In this document: positions 7,433 through 15,982 of the stretch, in pieces
How positions within the stretch are numbered: the first letter of the stretch is position 1
How the letters are laid out: every line of letters begins with the position of its first letter
DNA from: Oscillospiraceae bacterium
Lineage (GTDB): Bacteria > Bacillota > Clostridia > Oscillospirales > Oscillospiraceae
Length of the DNA stretch: 64,000 nucleotides
Direction: 5' to 3'
Assembly (NCBI GenBank): GCA_017452505.1
Contig: JAFTMI010000026.1
Coordinates: 1-64,000 of the forward strand
Translations under genes and position numbers: made by a program
Notes under the pieces: model-generated
What the model was told of the DNA's origin: nothing
Databases searched by the model: none
What the model saw: only the letters and a program-made list of their open reading frames with translations

Positions 7433-7472
7433 CCGTTTCACAAGCTACCAAAGAGGTGATTTTGTGAAACGG
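7433..7472 (+). promoter_or_regulatory. Inverted repeat enclosing the M23 gene ribosome binding site
   Basis: CCGTTTCACAA (7433-7443) and TTGTGAAACGG (7462-7472) are perfect 11-bp inverted repeats. The AGAGGTG site lies in the 18-base loop, and the GTG start codon at 7464 lies inside the 3' arm, so the hairpin would hinder initiation. Confidence 0.55.
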
Positions 7473-8417
7473 TGGATTCTTTTTGCACTGATTTTGGCGA
7501 TGCTCCCGTGGTGTTCGGCAAAAGCCGAGCCAATCAAATGGGTAGACTTTCAAGTACCCTATGAATCTCTGCAATATGCTATGGATGTGGATATCGAAAC
7601 CAAGGAGCAGGAAAAGCATATCAGTTGGATCGATGCTCTTTCACTGGCGGCTTGCCGCACAGGCGGCAGATGTGGCCTTGCCTCGGTGAAAAAGGCAGTC
7701 AGTGATCTGAAAGGCGACAAATCCCCCCAGGAGCTTTTGGGTGACACTTATAAATACTATTCCTATTATCACGAGGCCTATTCTGCGGTGCTTGGCGGCT
7801 TGTTGGGCAGCTACTGCGTGGAAATAAACGGGCAGTGGAAACCGGCCTATGGCTTAAAAGCCTTTAGCCCTATTGCCGCCGGGTATGGCTATAACCATTG
7901 CTCCGACTTCGGCAATAGCCGCAGCTTTGGCTTTGCCCGTAAACATTTGGGGAATGACCTGATGGGCGGGTTGGGAACGCCTATCGTGGCGGTGGAAGGC
8001 GGCGTTGTGGAGGCTATGGGCTGGAATCGCTACGGCGGTTGGCGGATCGGTATTCGCTCTTTTGATTCTAAGCGCTACCATTACTATGCTCACCTGCAAA
8101 AGGATAAGCCCTTTGCCGAAGATATGTATGTGGGCAAAATCGTCCAGCCTGGAGATGTGATCGGCTTTATGGGCCGCACCGGTTATTCCGACAAGGAAAA
8201 TGTCAACAATATTGAAACAGTCCATCTCCATTACGGCATGCAGCTTGTGTTTGATGAGAGCCAAAAAGAATGCAATTCTGAGATTTGGGTTGATGTGTAT
8301 CCTATTGTCCGTTTACTCAGCCAGCATCGCAGCAGCGTGGAGAAAAAAGACGGTGTTTGGCAGCGTAAATACGCCTTTGTGGATTTGGACACGGGAACCC
8401 TGTTTGAGGGTACCTAA
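7464..8417 (+). CDS. M23-family metallopeptidase, secreted
   Basis: A 317-residue protein with an N-terminal signal sequence (MKRWILFALILAMLPWCSAKA), then about 125 residues of unassigned sequence, then a LytM/M23 domain at roughly 145-265. The zinc motifs are HLGNDL (H-x3-D), a YYAHL segment and HLHYG (HxH). Such enzymes cut peptidoglycan peptide cross-bridges; in spore formers they include SpoIIQ/SpoIVFA-like proteins, but the arrangement here is not clearly either. Start is GTG, inside a hairpin arm. The gene lies between dus and the pyr promoter. Confidence 0.85.
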   Translation: MKRWILFALILAMLPWCSAKAEPIKWVDFQVPYESLQYAMDVDIETKEQEKHISWIDALSLAACRTGGRCGLASVKKAVSDLKGDKSPQELLGDTYKYYSYYHEAYSAVLGGLLGSYCVEINGQWKPAYGLKAFSPIAAGYGYNHCSDFGNSRSFGFARKHLGNDLMGGLGTPIVAVEGGVVEAMGWNRYGGWRIGIRSFDSKRYHYYAHLQKDKPFAEDMYVGKIVQPGDVIGFMGRTGYSDKENVNNIETVHLHYGMQLVFDESQKECNSEIWVDVYPIVRLLSQHRSSVEKKDGVWQRKYAFVDLDTGTLFEGT

Positions 8418-8456
8418 ATTTGTGTAGTTTTTTGCAGAAAATTTTGTCAACAGTAT

Positions 8457-8486
8457 TTGACAAACACCCACTTCCTGTGTTATACT
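8457..8486 (+). promoter_or_regulatory. Promoter of the pyr operon
   Basis: TTGACA (8457-8462) and TATACT (8481-8486), 18 bases apart. The -10 is only 33 bases from the pyrC start, leaving no room for a PyrR attenuator. Confidence 0.8.
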
Positions 8487-8519
8487 CTTTGAGATAAGAA
8501 ATATGGGAAGGAGAACGGA

Positions 8520-9734
8520 ATGATGAGCGCACAGATGAAGCTGAAAATGGTCGGTTTCTGTGATGGCGGTATTGTTTCTTCTTTTGCCCCTTTGTTGGAT
8601 CGGCTGTCTGTTGATGACGTATCTGAATATGCTGTATTTCCCGGCTTTTGTGATGTGCATGTGCATTTCCGTGAGCCGGGATTTTCTTATAAAGAGACCA
8701 TTGAAACAGGCTCAAAGGCATCCGCACGGGGCGGTTATACTGCTGTTTGCACTATGCCGAATTTGAATCCGGTACCGGATAGTGCCCGGAATTTAGGTTT
8801 ACAATTAAAGTTGATCGAGGAACAGGCTGTGATCCATGTCTATCCCTACGGCGCCATTACCGTAGGCGAAAAGGGCGAGGAGATGGCTGACTTGGAGGGA
8901 ATGGCCCCTGACTGCATTGCCTTCTCTGATGACGGCAGAGGTGTGCAGAGCGACGATATGATGCGCCAGGCAATGCTCCGTGCCAAGGCTTTGGGAAAAA
9001 TGATCGTTGCCCATTGCGAGGTGAACAGCCTCCTGAAGGGCGGCTATATTCACGATGGCAAATACGCCCGGGAACACGGGCATAAGGGTATTTGCAGCGC
9101 CAGTGAATATGAGCAGATCGCAAGAGACCTGCGCCTGGTGGAAGAGACGGGCTGCGCCTACCATGTTTGCCACATCTCCACCAAGGAGAGCGTGGAACTG
9201 ATCCGGCAGGCCAAGGCCAGAGGCGTGAATGTCACCTGCGAGACCGGCCCTCATTATCTGACAATGGACGACAGCGACCTGCAGGAGGACGGCCGATTCA
9301 AAATGAATCCGCCCCTGCGTGATAAAGCCGATAGGGAAGCCCTGGTTGCAGGCATTGTAGATGGCACTATCGATATGATCGCCACAGACCATGCCCCCCA
9401 CAGCGCAGAAGAGAAGAGTAAGGGCCTTGCTGGAAGCGCCTTTGGCGTTGTAGGCATTGAAACTGCCTTTCCGGTGCTGTATACCCACCTGGTAAAGCCG
9501 GGTATCATTACCTTGGAAAAGCTAATTGACCTTATGAGCAATAACCCCCGGAAGCGCTTTGGCCTTCCTGCTGGTGGCGACTTTACGGTGTGGAATTTAA
9601 GTAAGGAATTTACGGTAGACCCGGAAGCCTTCCTGTCCAAGGGCAAGGCAACCCCCTTTACCGGCTGGAAGTTAAACGGTGAATGTTTGCTGACCGTCTG
9701 CGACGGCAAGGCAGTGTATAAAATGGAGGAGTAA
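8520..9734 (+). CDS. pyrC: Dihydroorotase
   Basis: A 404-residue class I dihydroorotase, which closes carbamoyl-aspartate to dihydroorotate. The metal motif DVHVHFREPG is at about residues 45-54, GGYTAVCTMPNLNPV follows, then the middle His ligands (VAHCEVN, CHIST) and IATDHAPH near residue 284 with the catalytic Asp. The first gene of the operon; it is followed after 4 bases by carB. A second ATG directly follows the first; GGGAAGGAGAACGG upstream fits either. Confidence 0.95.
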   Translation: MMSAQMKLKMVGFCDGGIVSSFAPLLDRLSVDDVSEYAVFPGFCDVHVHFREPGFSYKETIETGSKASARGGYTAVCTMPNLNPVPDSARNLGLQLKLIEEQAVIHVYPYGAITVGEKGEEMADLEGMAPDCIAFSDDGRGVQSDDMMRQAMLRAKALGKMIVAHCEVNSLLKGGYIHDGKYAREHGHKGICSASEYEQIARDLRLVEETGCAYHVCHISTKESVELIRQAKARGVNVTCETGPHYLTMDDSDLQEDGRFKMNPPLRDKADREALVAGIVDGTIDMIATDHAPHSAEEKSKGLAGSAFGVVGIETAFPVLYTHLVKPGIITLEKLIDLMSNNPRKRFGLPAGGDFTVWNLSKEFTVDPEAFLSKGKATPFTGWKLNGECLLTVCDGKAVYKMEE

Positions 9735-9738
9735 AATT

Positions 9739-12700
9739 ATGGCGAAAAGAAAAGACTTAAAAAAGATTCTGATTATCGGCTCCGGCCCTATCGTTATCGG
9801 CCAGGCCGCTGAGTTTGACTATGCCGGCACTCAGGCATGCCTTGCGTTGAAGGAAGAGGGCTATGAGGTTGTTCTGTGCAACTCCAACCCCGCAACCATT
9901 ATGACAGATACTACCATTGCCGATAAGGTCTATATGGAGCCTTTGACCTTGGAGTATGTTGCTAAGATCATCCGCTATGAGCGTCCCGATGCCATTTTGC
10001 CCGGTATTGGCGGTCAGACGGGCCTAAATCTGGTTATGCAGCTGGAGAAGAAGGGTATCTTAAAGGAGTGCCGCGTGGAGCTGCTGGGTACTTCCAGCGC
10101 ATCCATTGAGCGGGCTGAGGACCGGGAGATGTTCAAGGAACTGTGCCAGTCCATCGGTGAGCCTGTCATTCCCTCTGAGATCACTTACTCCATCGAAGAA
10201 GCCAAGGAAGCTGCCAAGCGGATCGGATATCCTGTTGTTCTGCGTCCTGCCTTTACGCTGGGCGGCACCGGCGGCGGCTTTGCCTATAATGAAGAAGAGC
10301 TGATCGAGATCGGTCTGAATGCCTTTAAGCTGTCTCCTGTTCACCAGGTGCTGATCGAAAAGTCCGTCAAGGGCTATAAGGAAATCGAGTTTGAGGTTAT
10401 GCGTGACGGTGAGGACAATGCCATCACCATCTGCGGTATGGAAAATATCGACCCCGTTGGCGTCCATACCGGTGACAGCTTGGTTGTCGCTCCTATCATG
10501 ACCCTGAATGACCACGATCTGAAGATGCTCAACGATTCTGCTATCAAGCTGATCAAGGAGCTGAAGATCGCCGGCGGCTGTAATGTGCAGTTTGCGCTGA
10601 ATCCTCATTCTTCTGAGTATTACCTCATCGAGGTCAACCCCCGTGTTTCCCGGTCTTCCGCGTTGGCATCCAAGGCGTCCGGCTATCCTATCGCCCGGGT
10701 GACCGCCAAGATCGCAGTGGGTATGACCCTGGATGAAATTAAGATTGCCAATACTAACGCATCCTTTGAGCCCAAGCTTGACTATGTAATTGCCAAGTTG
10801 CCCCGGTTCCCCTTCGATAAGTTTACCTCTGCCACCAACATTCTGGGCACTCAGATGAAAGCCACCGGTGAGGTTATGGGCATCGGCGCAAACTTAGAGG
10901 AGGCACTGCTGAAGGGTATCCGCTCTCTGGAGATCGGTGCAAACCACCTATACCTGTCCAAGTTTGACAATATGAGTGTGGAGGAGCTGCTGGAGTATAT
11001 CAAGGAGTTCCGTTCCGATAATATTTTCGCTATCGCAGAGCTGCTGTACCACGGTGTATCTGTGGAGAAAATCCACGAGATCACCCAGATCACGCCCTAC
11101 TTCCTGGAGGCTATTCGCAACATCATTGATATGGAAGAGATCCTGCGGGTGAAGGTCAATGATTTTGAAACCTTGAAGAAGGCCAAGCTGATGGGCTTCA
11201 GCGATAAGTATATTGCCAGATTGTGGAAGTGCGCGGAGATGGATGTGTATAACCAGCGCAAGGCAAACAATCTGTTCCCGGTGTTCAAGATGGTGGATAC
11301 CTGCCACACCGGCGCATATATTCCTTATTTCTACTCCACCTATGCAGGACAGAATGACTCCCGTCTGACCGAAAAGAAGAAGATCATCGTGCTGGGCGCA
11401 GGCCCCATCCGTATCGGCCAGGGCGTGGAATTTGACTACTCCACCGTGCACACGGTTATGACCATCCGGGAAGCCGGCTACGAGGCTATTATTATCAACA
11501 ATAACCCTGAAACTGTGTCCACCGACTATACCACTGCGGACAAGCTGTACTTTGAGCCGTTGACACCCGAGGATGTGATGAACATCATCGAGTTTGAAAA
11601 GCCTATCGGCGTTGTGGCATCTTTGGGCGGTCAGACCGCTATCAACCTGGCCCAGCCCCTGACTGATCGTGGTGTGAAGATCATCGGCACTGATTGCGCA
11701 GCCATCGACAAGGCTGAAGACAGAAATGAATTTGAAAACCTGCTTAATGAGCTGAATATTCCCCGGGCCAAGGGCCAGGCTGTTACCAAGATCGAAGACG
11801 GTATTGCCGCTGCTGCGGAGATCGGCTATCCCGTGCTGGTGCGTCCTTCTTTCGTGCTGGGAGGTCGGGCTATGCAGATCGTTGCCAACGAGGAGCAGCT
11901 GCGCCACTACCTGCGTACCGCCGTTGAGATCGACGAGGACAAGCCCGTTTTGGTCGATAAGTATATCGAAGGCCGTGAGGTGGAGATCGATGCCATCTGC
12001 GACGGTCGGGATGTGTTCGTTCCAGGCATTATGGAGCTGGTTGAGCGTACCGGCGTCCACTCCGGTGACTCTATCTCTGTTTACCCCACCTTCTCCATCT
12101 CTGACAAGGTCAAGGGTATTATCCTGCAGTATGCCAAGAAGCTGGGCCTGGGTATCGGCATCGTGGGCCTGTTCAATATCCAGTTCATCGTGGATAAGGA
12201 CGATAATGTGTTTATTATCGAAGTCAACCCCCGTTCTTCCCGTACCGTACCCTTCCTCAGTAAGGCTACCGGCTATTCTTTGGCCGATATCGCTACCGAG
12301 GTCATCCTGGGCAAGAGTTTGAAGGAACAGGGCATCTTCGATATTTACCCCACCGAGAAGGACCGCTGGTATGCTAAGGCACCTGTGTTCTCTTTCAATA
12401 AGATCCGCGGCCTGGATGCTTACCTGTCTCCCGAAATGAAGTCCACCGGTGAAGCCATCGGCTACGACAGTACCATGAACCGCGCTTTGTACAAGGCACT
12501 CCAGGCCTCCGGTATGCACCTGCAGAACTACGGTACTGTTTTGGCTACCATCGCCGATAAGGACAAGGAGGAGGCGCTGCCTCTGATCCGCCGTTTCTAC
12601 CAGCTGGGCTTCAATATCGAAGCCACAGAGGGTACTGCCAACTTCCTGAAGGCCAACGGCATCCGCACCCATAAGCTGGGCAAGATCGGTGATGGCAGCG

Positions 12701-12906
12701 ACGAGATCCCCAATGCTCTGCGCCAGGGCCATATCGCTTATGTGATCAACACCAAGGATCCCGGTAGTGAGGGCAATGACGGCACCCAAATCCGCCAGAT
12801 CGCAACGGAGTACAATGTGTCCCTGTTCACCGCACTGGATACTGTAAAGGTCCTGCTGGATGTTTTGGAGGAAACCACTCTGACCATTTCCACCATCGAC
12901 GCGTAA
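9739..12906 (+). CDS. carB: Carbamoyl-phosphate synthase large subunit
   Basis: A full-length 1055-residue synthetase. Two homologous ATP-grasp halves are visible: IIGSGPIVIGQAAEFDYAG at the N-terminus and VLGAGPIRIGQGVEFDYS near residue 553, each with GGQTGLN or GGQTAIN and an EVNPR motif (VNPRVSRSSALAS; VNPRSSRTVPF). The last ~130 residues form the MGS-like allosteric domain. It makes carbamoyl phosphate for pyrimidines and arginine with ammonia delivered by the CarA glutaminase. No carA lies next to it, which is unusual. The start is preceded by GGAGGAGTAAAATT, overlapping the pyrC stop. Confidence 0.97.
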   Translation: MAKRKDLKKILIIGSGPIVIGQAAEFDYAGTQACLALKEEGYEVVLCNSNPATIMTDTTIADKVYMEPLTLEYVAKIIRYERPDAILPGIGGQTGLNLVMQLEKKGILKECRVELLGTSSASIERAEDREMFKELCQSIGEPVIPSEITYSIEEAKEAAKRIGYPVVLRPAFTLGGTGGGFAYNEEELIEIGLNAFKLSPVHQVLIEKSVKGYKEIEFEVMRDGEDNAITICGMENIDPVGVHTGDSLVVAPIMTLNDHDLKMLNDSAIKLIKELKIAGGCNVQFALNPHSSEYYLIEVNPRVSRSSALASKASGYPIARVTAKIAVGMTLDEIKIANTNASFEPKLDYVIAKLPRFPFDKFTSATNILGTQMKATGEVMGIGANLEEALLKGIRSLEIGANHLYLSKFDNMSVEELLEYIKEFRSDNIFAIAELLYHGVSVEKIHEITQITPYFLEAIRNIIDMEEILRVKVNDFETLKKAKLMGFSDKYIARLWKCAEMDVYNQRKANNLFPVFKMVDTCHTGAYIPYFYSTYAGQNDSRLTEKKKIIVLGAGPIRIGQGVEFDYSTVHTVMTIREAGYEAIIINNNPETVSTDYTTADKLYFEPLTPEDVMNIIEFEKPIGVVASLGGQTAINLAQPLTDRGVKIIGTDCAAIDKAEDRNEFENLLNELNIPRAKGQAVTKIEDGIAAAAEIGYPVLVRPSFVLGGRAMQIVANEEQLRHYLRTAVEIDEDKPVLVDKYIEGREVEIDAICDGRDVFVPGIMELVERTGVHSGDSISVYPTFSISDKVKGIILQYAKKLGLGIGIVGLFNIQFIVDKDDNVFIIEVNPRSSRTVPFLSKATGYSLADIATEVILGKSLKEQGIFDIYPTEKDRWYAKAPVFSFNKIRGLDAYLSPEMKSTGEAIGYDSTMNRALYKALQASGMHLQNYGTVLATIADKDKEEALPLIRRFYQLGFNIEATEGTANFLKANGIRTHKLGKIGDGSDEIPNALRQGHIAYVINTKDPGSEGNDGTQIRQIATEYNVSLFTALDTVKVLLDVLEETTLTISTIDA

Positions 12907-12915
12907 GGAGAGGTT

Positions 12916-13653
12916 ATGAAGCAGGGAATCTTTGAAATAATGGAAAACACCGCTCTGACAGAATCCGTCTTTAAGATGGTTCTGCGTGGCGATGTGTCCG
13001 ATATTACCGCACCCGGCCAGTTCGTAAATATCCAGCTGGACGGACTGTTCCTGCGGCGGCCCATATCCGTATGTGATTTGGGAGAAAACACCCTTACCAT
13101 CATTTATAAGGCTGTGGGTAAGGGTACGGAGCAGATGTCCCGGATGCAGCGTGGCGAAAAGCTGGATGTGCTTACCGGCTTGGGCAATGGCTATGACTTA
13201 ACCGTAGCAGGGAAAAGACCTGTCCTGCTGGGCGGCGGTGTAGGTGTGCCCCCTATGTATTTGCTTGCAAAGCAATTGCTGGCCCAAGGCAAGAAAGTGA
13301 CTGTCATTTTGGGCTTTAACACCGAGAGCGAGATCTTCTATGAGAAGGAGTTTATGGCTTTGGGGGCTGATGTGATCGTCACCACCGTGGACGGATCCCG
13401 TGGCATCAAGGGCTTTGTCACCGATGCCCTCAAAATGCTGGACTATACCTACTTTTACACCTGCGGCCCGGAGCCTATGCTGAAGGCTGTGTATAAGGCA
13501 TCGACCACCTCCGGTCAGATGAGCTTTGAAAAGCGAATGGGCTGCGGCTTCGGCGCTTGTATGGGCTGCTCCTGCAAGACCCTCACCGGCTATAAGCGCA
13601 TCTGCAAGGAAGGCCCTGTTATGCGGAAGGAGGAGATCTTATGGGAAGACTGA
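12916..13653 (+). CDS. pyrK: Dihydroorotate dehydrogenase B, electron-transfer subunit
   Basis: A 245-residue ferredoxin-reductase-type protein. An FAD-binding barrel occupies the first ~95 residues (RRPISVCDL), followed by an NAD-binding domain (LLGGGVGVPPMYLLAKQL) and a C-terminal Cys cluster, CGFGACMGCSC and ICKEGPV, that holds the [2Fe-2S] centre. It passes electrons between PyrD and NAD. It overlaps pyrD by 13 bases, suggesting translational coupling for the 2:2 complex. Confidence 0.96.
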   Translation: MKQGIFEIMENTALTESVFKMVLRGDVSDITAPGQFVNIQLDGLFLRRPISVCDLGENTLTIIYKAVGKGTEQMSRMQRGEKLDVLTGLGNGYDLTVAGKRPVLLGGGVGVPPMYLLAKQLLAQGKKVTVILGFNTESEIFYEKEFMALGADVIVTTVDGSRGIKGFVTDALKMLDYTYFYTCGPEPMLKAVYKASTTSGQMSFEKRMGCGFGACMGCSCKTLTGYKRICKEGPVMRKEEILWED

Positions 13654-14552
13654 GTGTTGAACTTTGCGGCATCACCCTGGATAATCCTGTGATCCCCGCA
13701 TCCGGTACTTTCGGCTATGGCTATGAGTATGCAAATCTCTACGATATTAATTGCCTGGGTACATTCTCTTTCAAGGGAACAACCAAAGAACCCCGTTTCG
13801 GTAACCCCACACCCCGCATTGCGGAGTGCTATGCCGGTATGATCAATGCTGTTGGTTTGCAGAACCCCGGCGTGGAGAAGGTGGTTGCAGAGGAACTGCC
13901 CAAGCTGAAAAAGTGTTTTCATAAGCCTGTTATGGCCAATATCAGCGGTTTCGGCGTGGAGGAGTATGCCTACACCTGTGAAAAGCTGGATAAGGAAGAG
14001 CAGGTGGGCTGGCTGGAAGTAAATGTTTCCTGCCCTAATGTCCACGGCGGCGGTATGAGCTTCGGCACTGACCCCAAAGCTGCCGCGGAAGTCACCGCTG
14101 CTGTGAAAAAGGTCACTACCAAGCCTGTGATCGTCAAGCTCAGCCCCAATGTGACGGACATCGTATCCATCGCAAAGGCTTGTGAGGATGCAGGCGCAGA
14201 CGGCATCAGCCTGATTAACACAATGCTGGGTATGCGTATCGATCTGCGTACCCGCAAGCCTGTGATCGCCAACAAAATGGGCGGTTTCTCCGGCTCTGCC
14301 ATCTTCCCGGTGGCTGTCCGGATGGTCTACCAGGTGGCAAATGCCGTGAAGATCCCCGTAGTGGGTATGGGCGGTGTCAGCAGCGCAGAAGATGTGATCG
14401 AGATGATGCTGGCCGGCGCTACCGCTGTGGAAGTGGGTGCTGCCAATTTGGTAAATCCCTATGTTTGCAAGCAGATCATTGAAGATTTGCCTGCCGTAAT
14501 GGACAAGTACAAAATTAACACATTAAGTGAAATTATAGGAGGCGTAAAATAA
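13641..14552 (+). CDS. pyrD: Dihydroorotate dehydrogenase B, catalytic subunit
   Basis: A 303-residue class 1B enzyme that oxidises dihydroorotate to orotate on FMN. Motifs: VIPASGTFGYG, MINAVGLQNPG, and NVSCPNVHGGG with the catalytic base Cys131, the residue that distinguishes class 1 from class 2 enzymes. GMGGV and ATAVEVGAANL bind the FMN phosphate. It starts inside pyrK and overlaps pyrF by one base (TAATG), so the three genes are tightly coupled. Confidence 0.97.
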   Translation: MGRLSVELCGITLDNPVIPASGTFGYGYEYANLYDINCLGTFSFKGTTKEPRFGNPTPRIAECYAGMINAVGLQNPGVEKVVAEELPKLKKCFHKPVMANISGFGVEEYAYTCEKLDKEEQVGWLEVNVSCPNVHGGGMSFGTDPKAAAEVTAAVKKVTTKPVIVKLSPNVTDIVSIAKACEDAGADGISLINTMLGMRIDLRTRKPVIANKMGGFSGSAIFPVAVRMVYQVANAVKIPVVGMGGVSSAEDVIEMMLAGATAVEVGAANLVNPYVCKQIIEDLPAVMDKYKINTLSEIIGGVK

Positions 14553-15250
14553 TGGGTAAGGATGTCATTATCGCCTGTGATTTTTCCAGCGCAGAGCAGA
14601 CCTTTGCGTTCCTGGATAAGTTCACCGGCCGCAAGCCCTTTGTAAAGATCGGCATGGAGCTTTACTATGCAGAAGGCCCTGCTATCGTCAAGGAGATCAA
14701 GGCCCGTGGCCATAAGATATTCCTGGATCTGAAGCTGCACGATATTCCCAACACCGTCAAGAAGGCTATGTCCGTTTTACGGAATTTGGATGTGGATATC
14801 ACCAACCTCCACGCTGCTGGCACTAAGAATATGATGCGTGCTGCTTTGGAGGGCCTGACCCGTGAGGATGGAACCCGGCCTCTGCTGATCGCAGTCACTC
14901 AGCTTACTTCTACTGACCAGGAGAGTATGGAAAAGGACCTGCTTATCGAAAAGCCCATTGACCAGGTGGTTATGCACTATGCAAAGTGTGCTGAGGAAGC
15001 CGGCCTGGACGGTATCGTCTGCTCTCCGTTGGAGGCAGGTAAGGTCCACGACCTGTGCGGTAAGAACTTCCTGACCATTACCCCCGGCGTCCGTTTTGCC
15101 GACGGGGATGTGGGCGATCAGAAGCGGGTTATGACCCCTGCCCAGGCTAAGGAGATTGGCTCTGACTACATCGTGGTGGGTCGTCCCATCACCGCTGCTG
15201 CAGACCCTGTTGCAGCCTACGAGCGCTGTGTCGCTGAGTTTTGTGATTAA
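14552..15250 (+). CDS. pyrF: Orotidine 5'-phosphate decarboxylase
   Basis: A 232-residue class I enzyme that makes UMP from OMP. The catalytic motif FLDLKLHDIPNTV contains the Asp-Lys-x2-Asp array. The N-terminus DVIIACDF carries the first substrate Asp, and the C-terminal DYIVVGRPIT holds the phosphate. A palindromic 39-bp repeat follows before pyrE, the only substantial gap in the operon. Confidence 0.97.
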   Translation: MGKDVIIACDFSSAEQTFAFLDKFTGRKPFVKIGMELYYAEGPAIVKEIKARGHKIFLDLKLHDIPNTVKKAMSVLRNLDVDITNLHAAGTKNMMRAALEGLTREDGTRPLLIAVTQLTSTDQESMEKDLLIEKPIDQVVMHYAKCAEEAGLDGIVCSPLEAGKVHDLCGKNFLTITPGVRFADGDVGDQKRVMTPAQAKEIGSDYIVVGRPITAAADPVAAYERCVAEFCD

Positions 15251-15259
15251 ATAACGGTG

Positions 15260-15298
15260 TCATTGCGAACCAGTGCGCACACTGGTGTGGCAATCTCC
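15260..15298. repeat. 39-bp palindromic repeat inside the pyr operon, copy B
   Basis: Identical in all 39 bases to 3861-3899, with ACCAGTG-CGCA-CACTGGT at its centre. It lies 10 bases after pyrF and 31 bases before pyrE. The repeat can be read as MSLRTSAHTGVAIS in frame with pyrE, but this is not a real extension. Confidence 0.85.
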
Positions 15299-15328
15299 GA
15301 AAGGAAAAAACATACAAGGAGAATTAAA

Positions 15329-15982
15329 ATGGAAGCCTACAAAAGAGAATTTATCGAATTTTTGCAGGAAGCAGGCGTTTTGAAATTCGGTGATTTTACT
15401 GCCAAATCCGGCCGTAAGATTCCTTATTTCGTCAATGCCGGTATGATCAAGACCGGCGATCAGATCACCAAGATGGGTGAGTTCTACGCCAAGGCATACT
15501 TTGACAAGCTGGGCAAGAAGCAGGCTGTTCTGTACGGCCCTGCCTACAAGGGTATTTCTCTGTCCATCTCTGCGGCTGTTGCCCTGTCCCGCAACGGGCT
15601 GAATGTACCCTTCTTCTTCAACCGTAAGGAAGTGAAGGATCACGGCGAAGGCGGTACTTTTGTTGGTTATGTGCCCCAGGCAGGGGAGGAGATCGTCATC
15701 ATTGAGGATGTGATCACCGCCGGAACTGCTATTCGTGAGTCTATGGAAATTTTAAAGCATTTGGATGGCACCAAGGTCATCGCCACCTTCATTATGGTAG
15801 ACCGCAAGGAAAAGGGGCAGACAGAGAAGGGCGCAATGCAGGAGATCGAAGAGCAGTTTGGCTTCCCGGTATATTCCGTTGTGGATGTGTATGATATCAT
15901 CGAGTATCTGGAAGAAGACCCTGCAAATGAAGAAAATGTCACCCGAATTAAAAACTACCTGGCTGTGAATGGAGCGAAATAA
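15329..15982 (+). CDS. pyrE: Orotate phosphoribosyltransferase
   Basis: A 217-residue enzyme that joins orotate to PRPP. Motifs: KSGRKIPYF near the N-terminus, [20 protein letters not shown] in the mobile loop, and the PRPP-binding [13 protein letters not shown]. The start at 15329 follows CAAGGAGAATTAAA; the frame is open further upstream only because it runs through the 39-bp repeat. It overlaps pyrB by one base (TAATG). Confidence 0.97.
   Translation: MEAYKREFIEFLQEAGVLKFGDFTAKSGRKIPYFVNAGMIKTGDQITKMGEFYAKAYFDKLGKKQAVLYGPAYKGISLSISAAVALSRNGLNVPFFFNRKEVKDHGEGGTFVGYVPQAGEEIVIIEDVITAGTAIRESMEILKHLDGTKVIATFIMVDRKEKGQTEKGAMQEIEEQFGFPVYSVVDVYDIIEYLEEDPANEENVTRIKNYLAVNGAK

Noticed and set aside
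10948..12789. A 613-codon open frame opposite carB
   Set aside because: Same effect as for purL: antisense to conserved coding sequence, no family features.
15257..15328. N-terminal extension of pyrE starting MSLRTSAHTGVAIS
   Set aside because: The extension is a translation of the 39-bp repeat, which also occurs at 3861. A proper ribosome binding site precedes the ATG at 15329.
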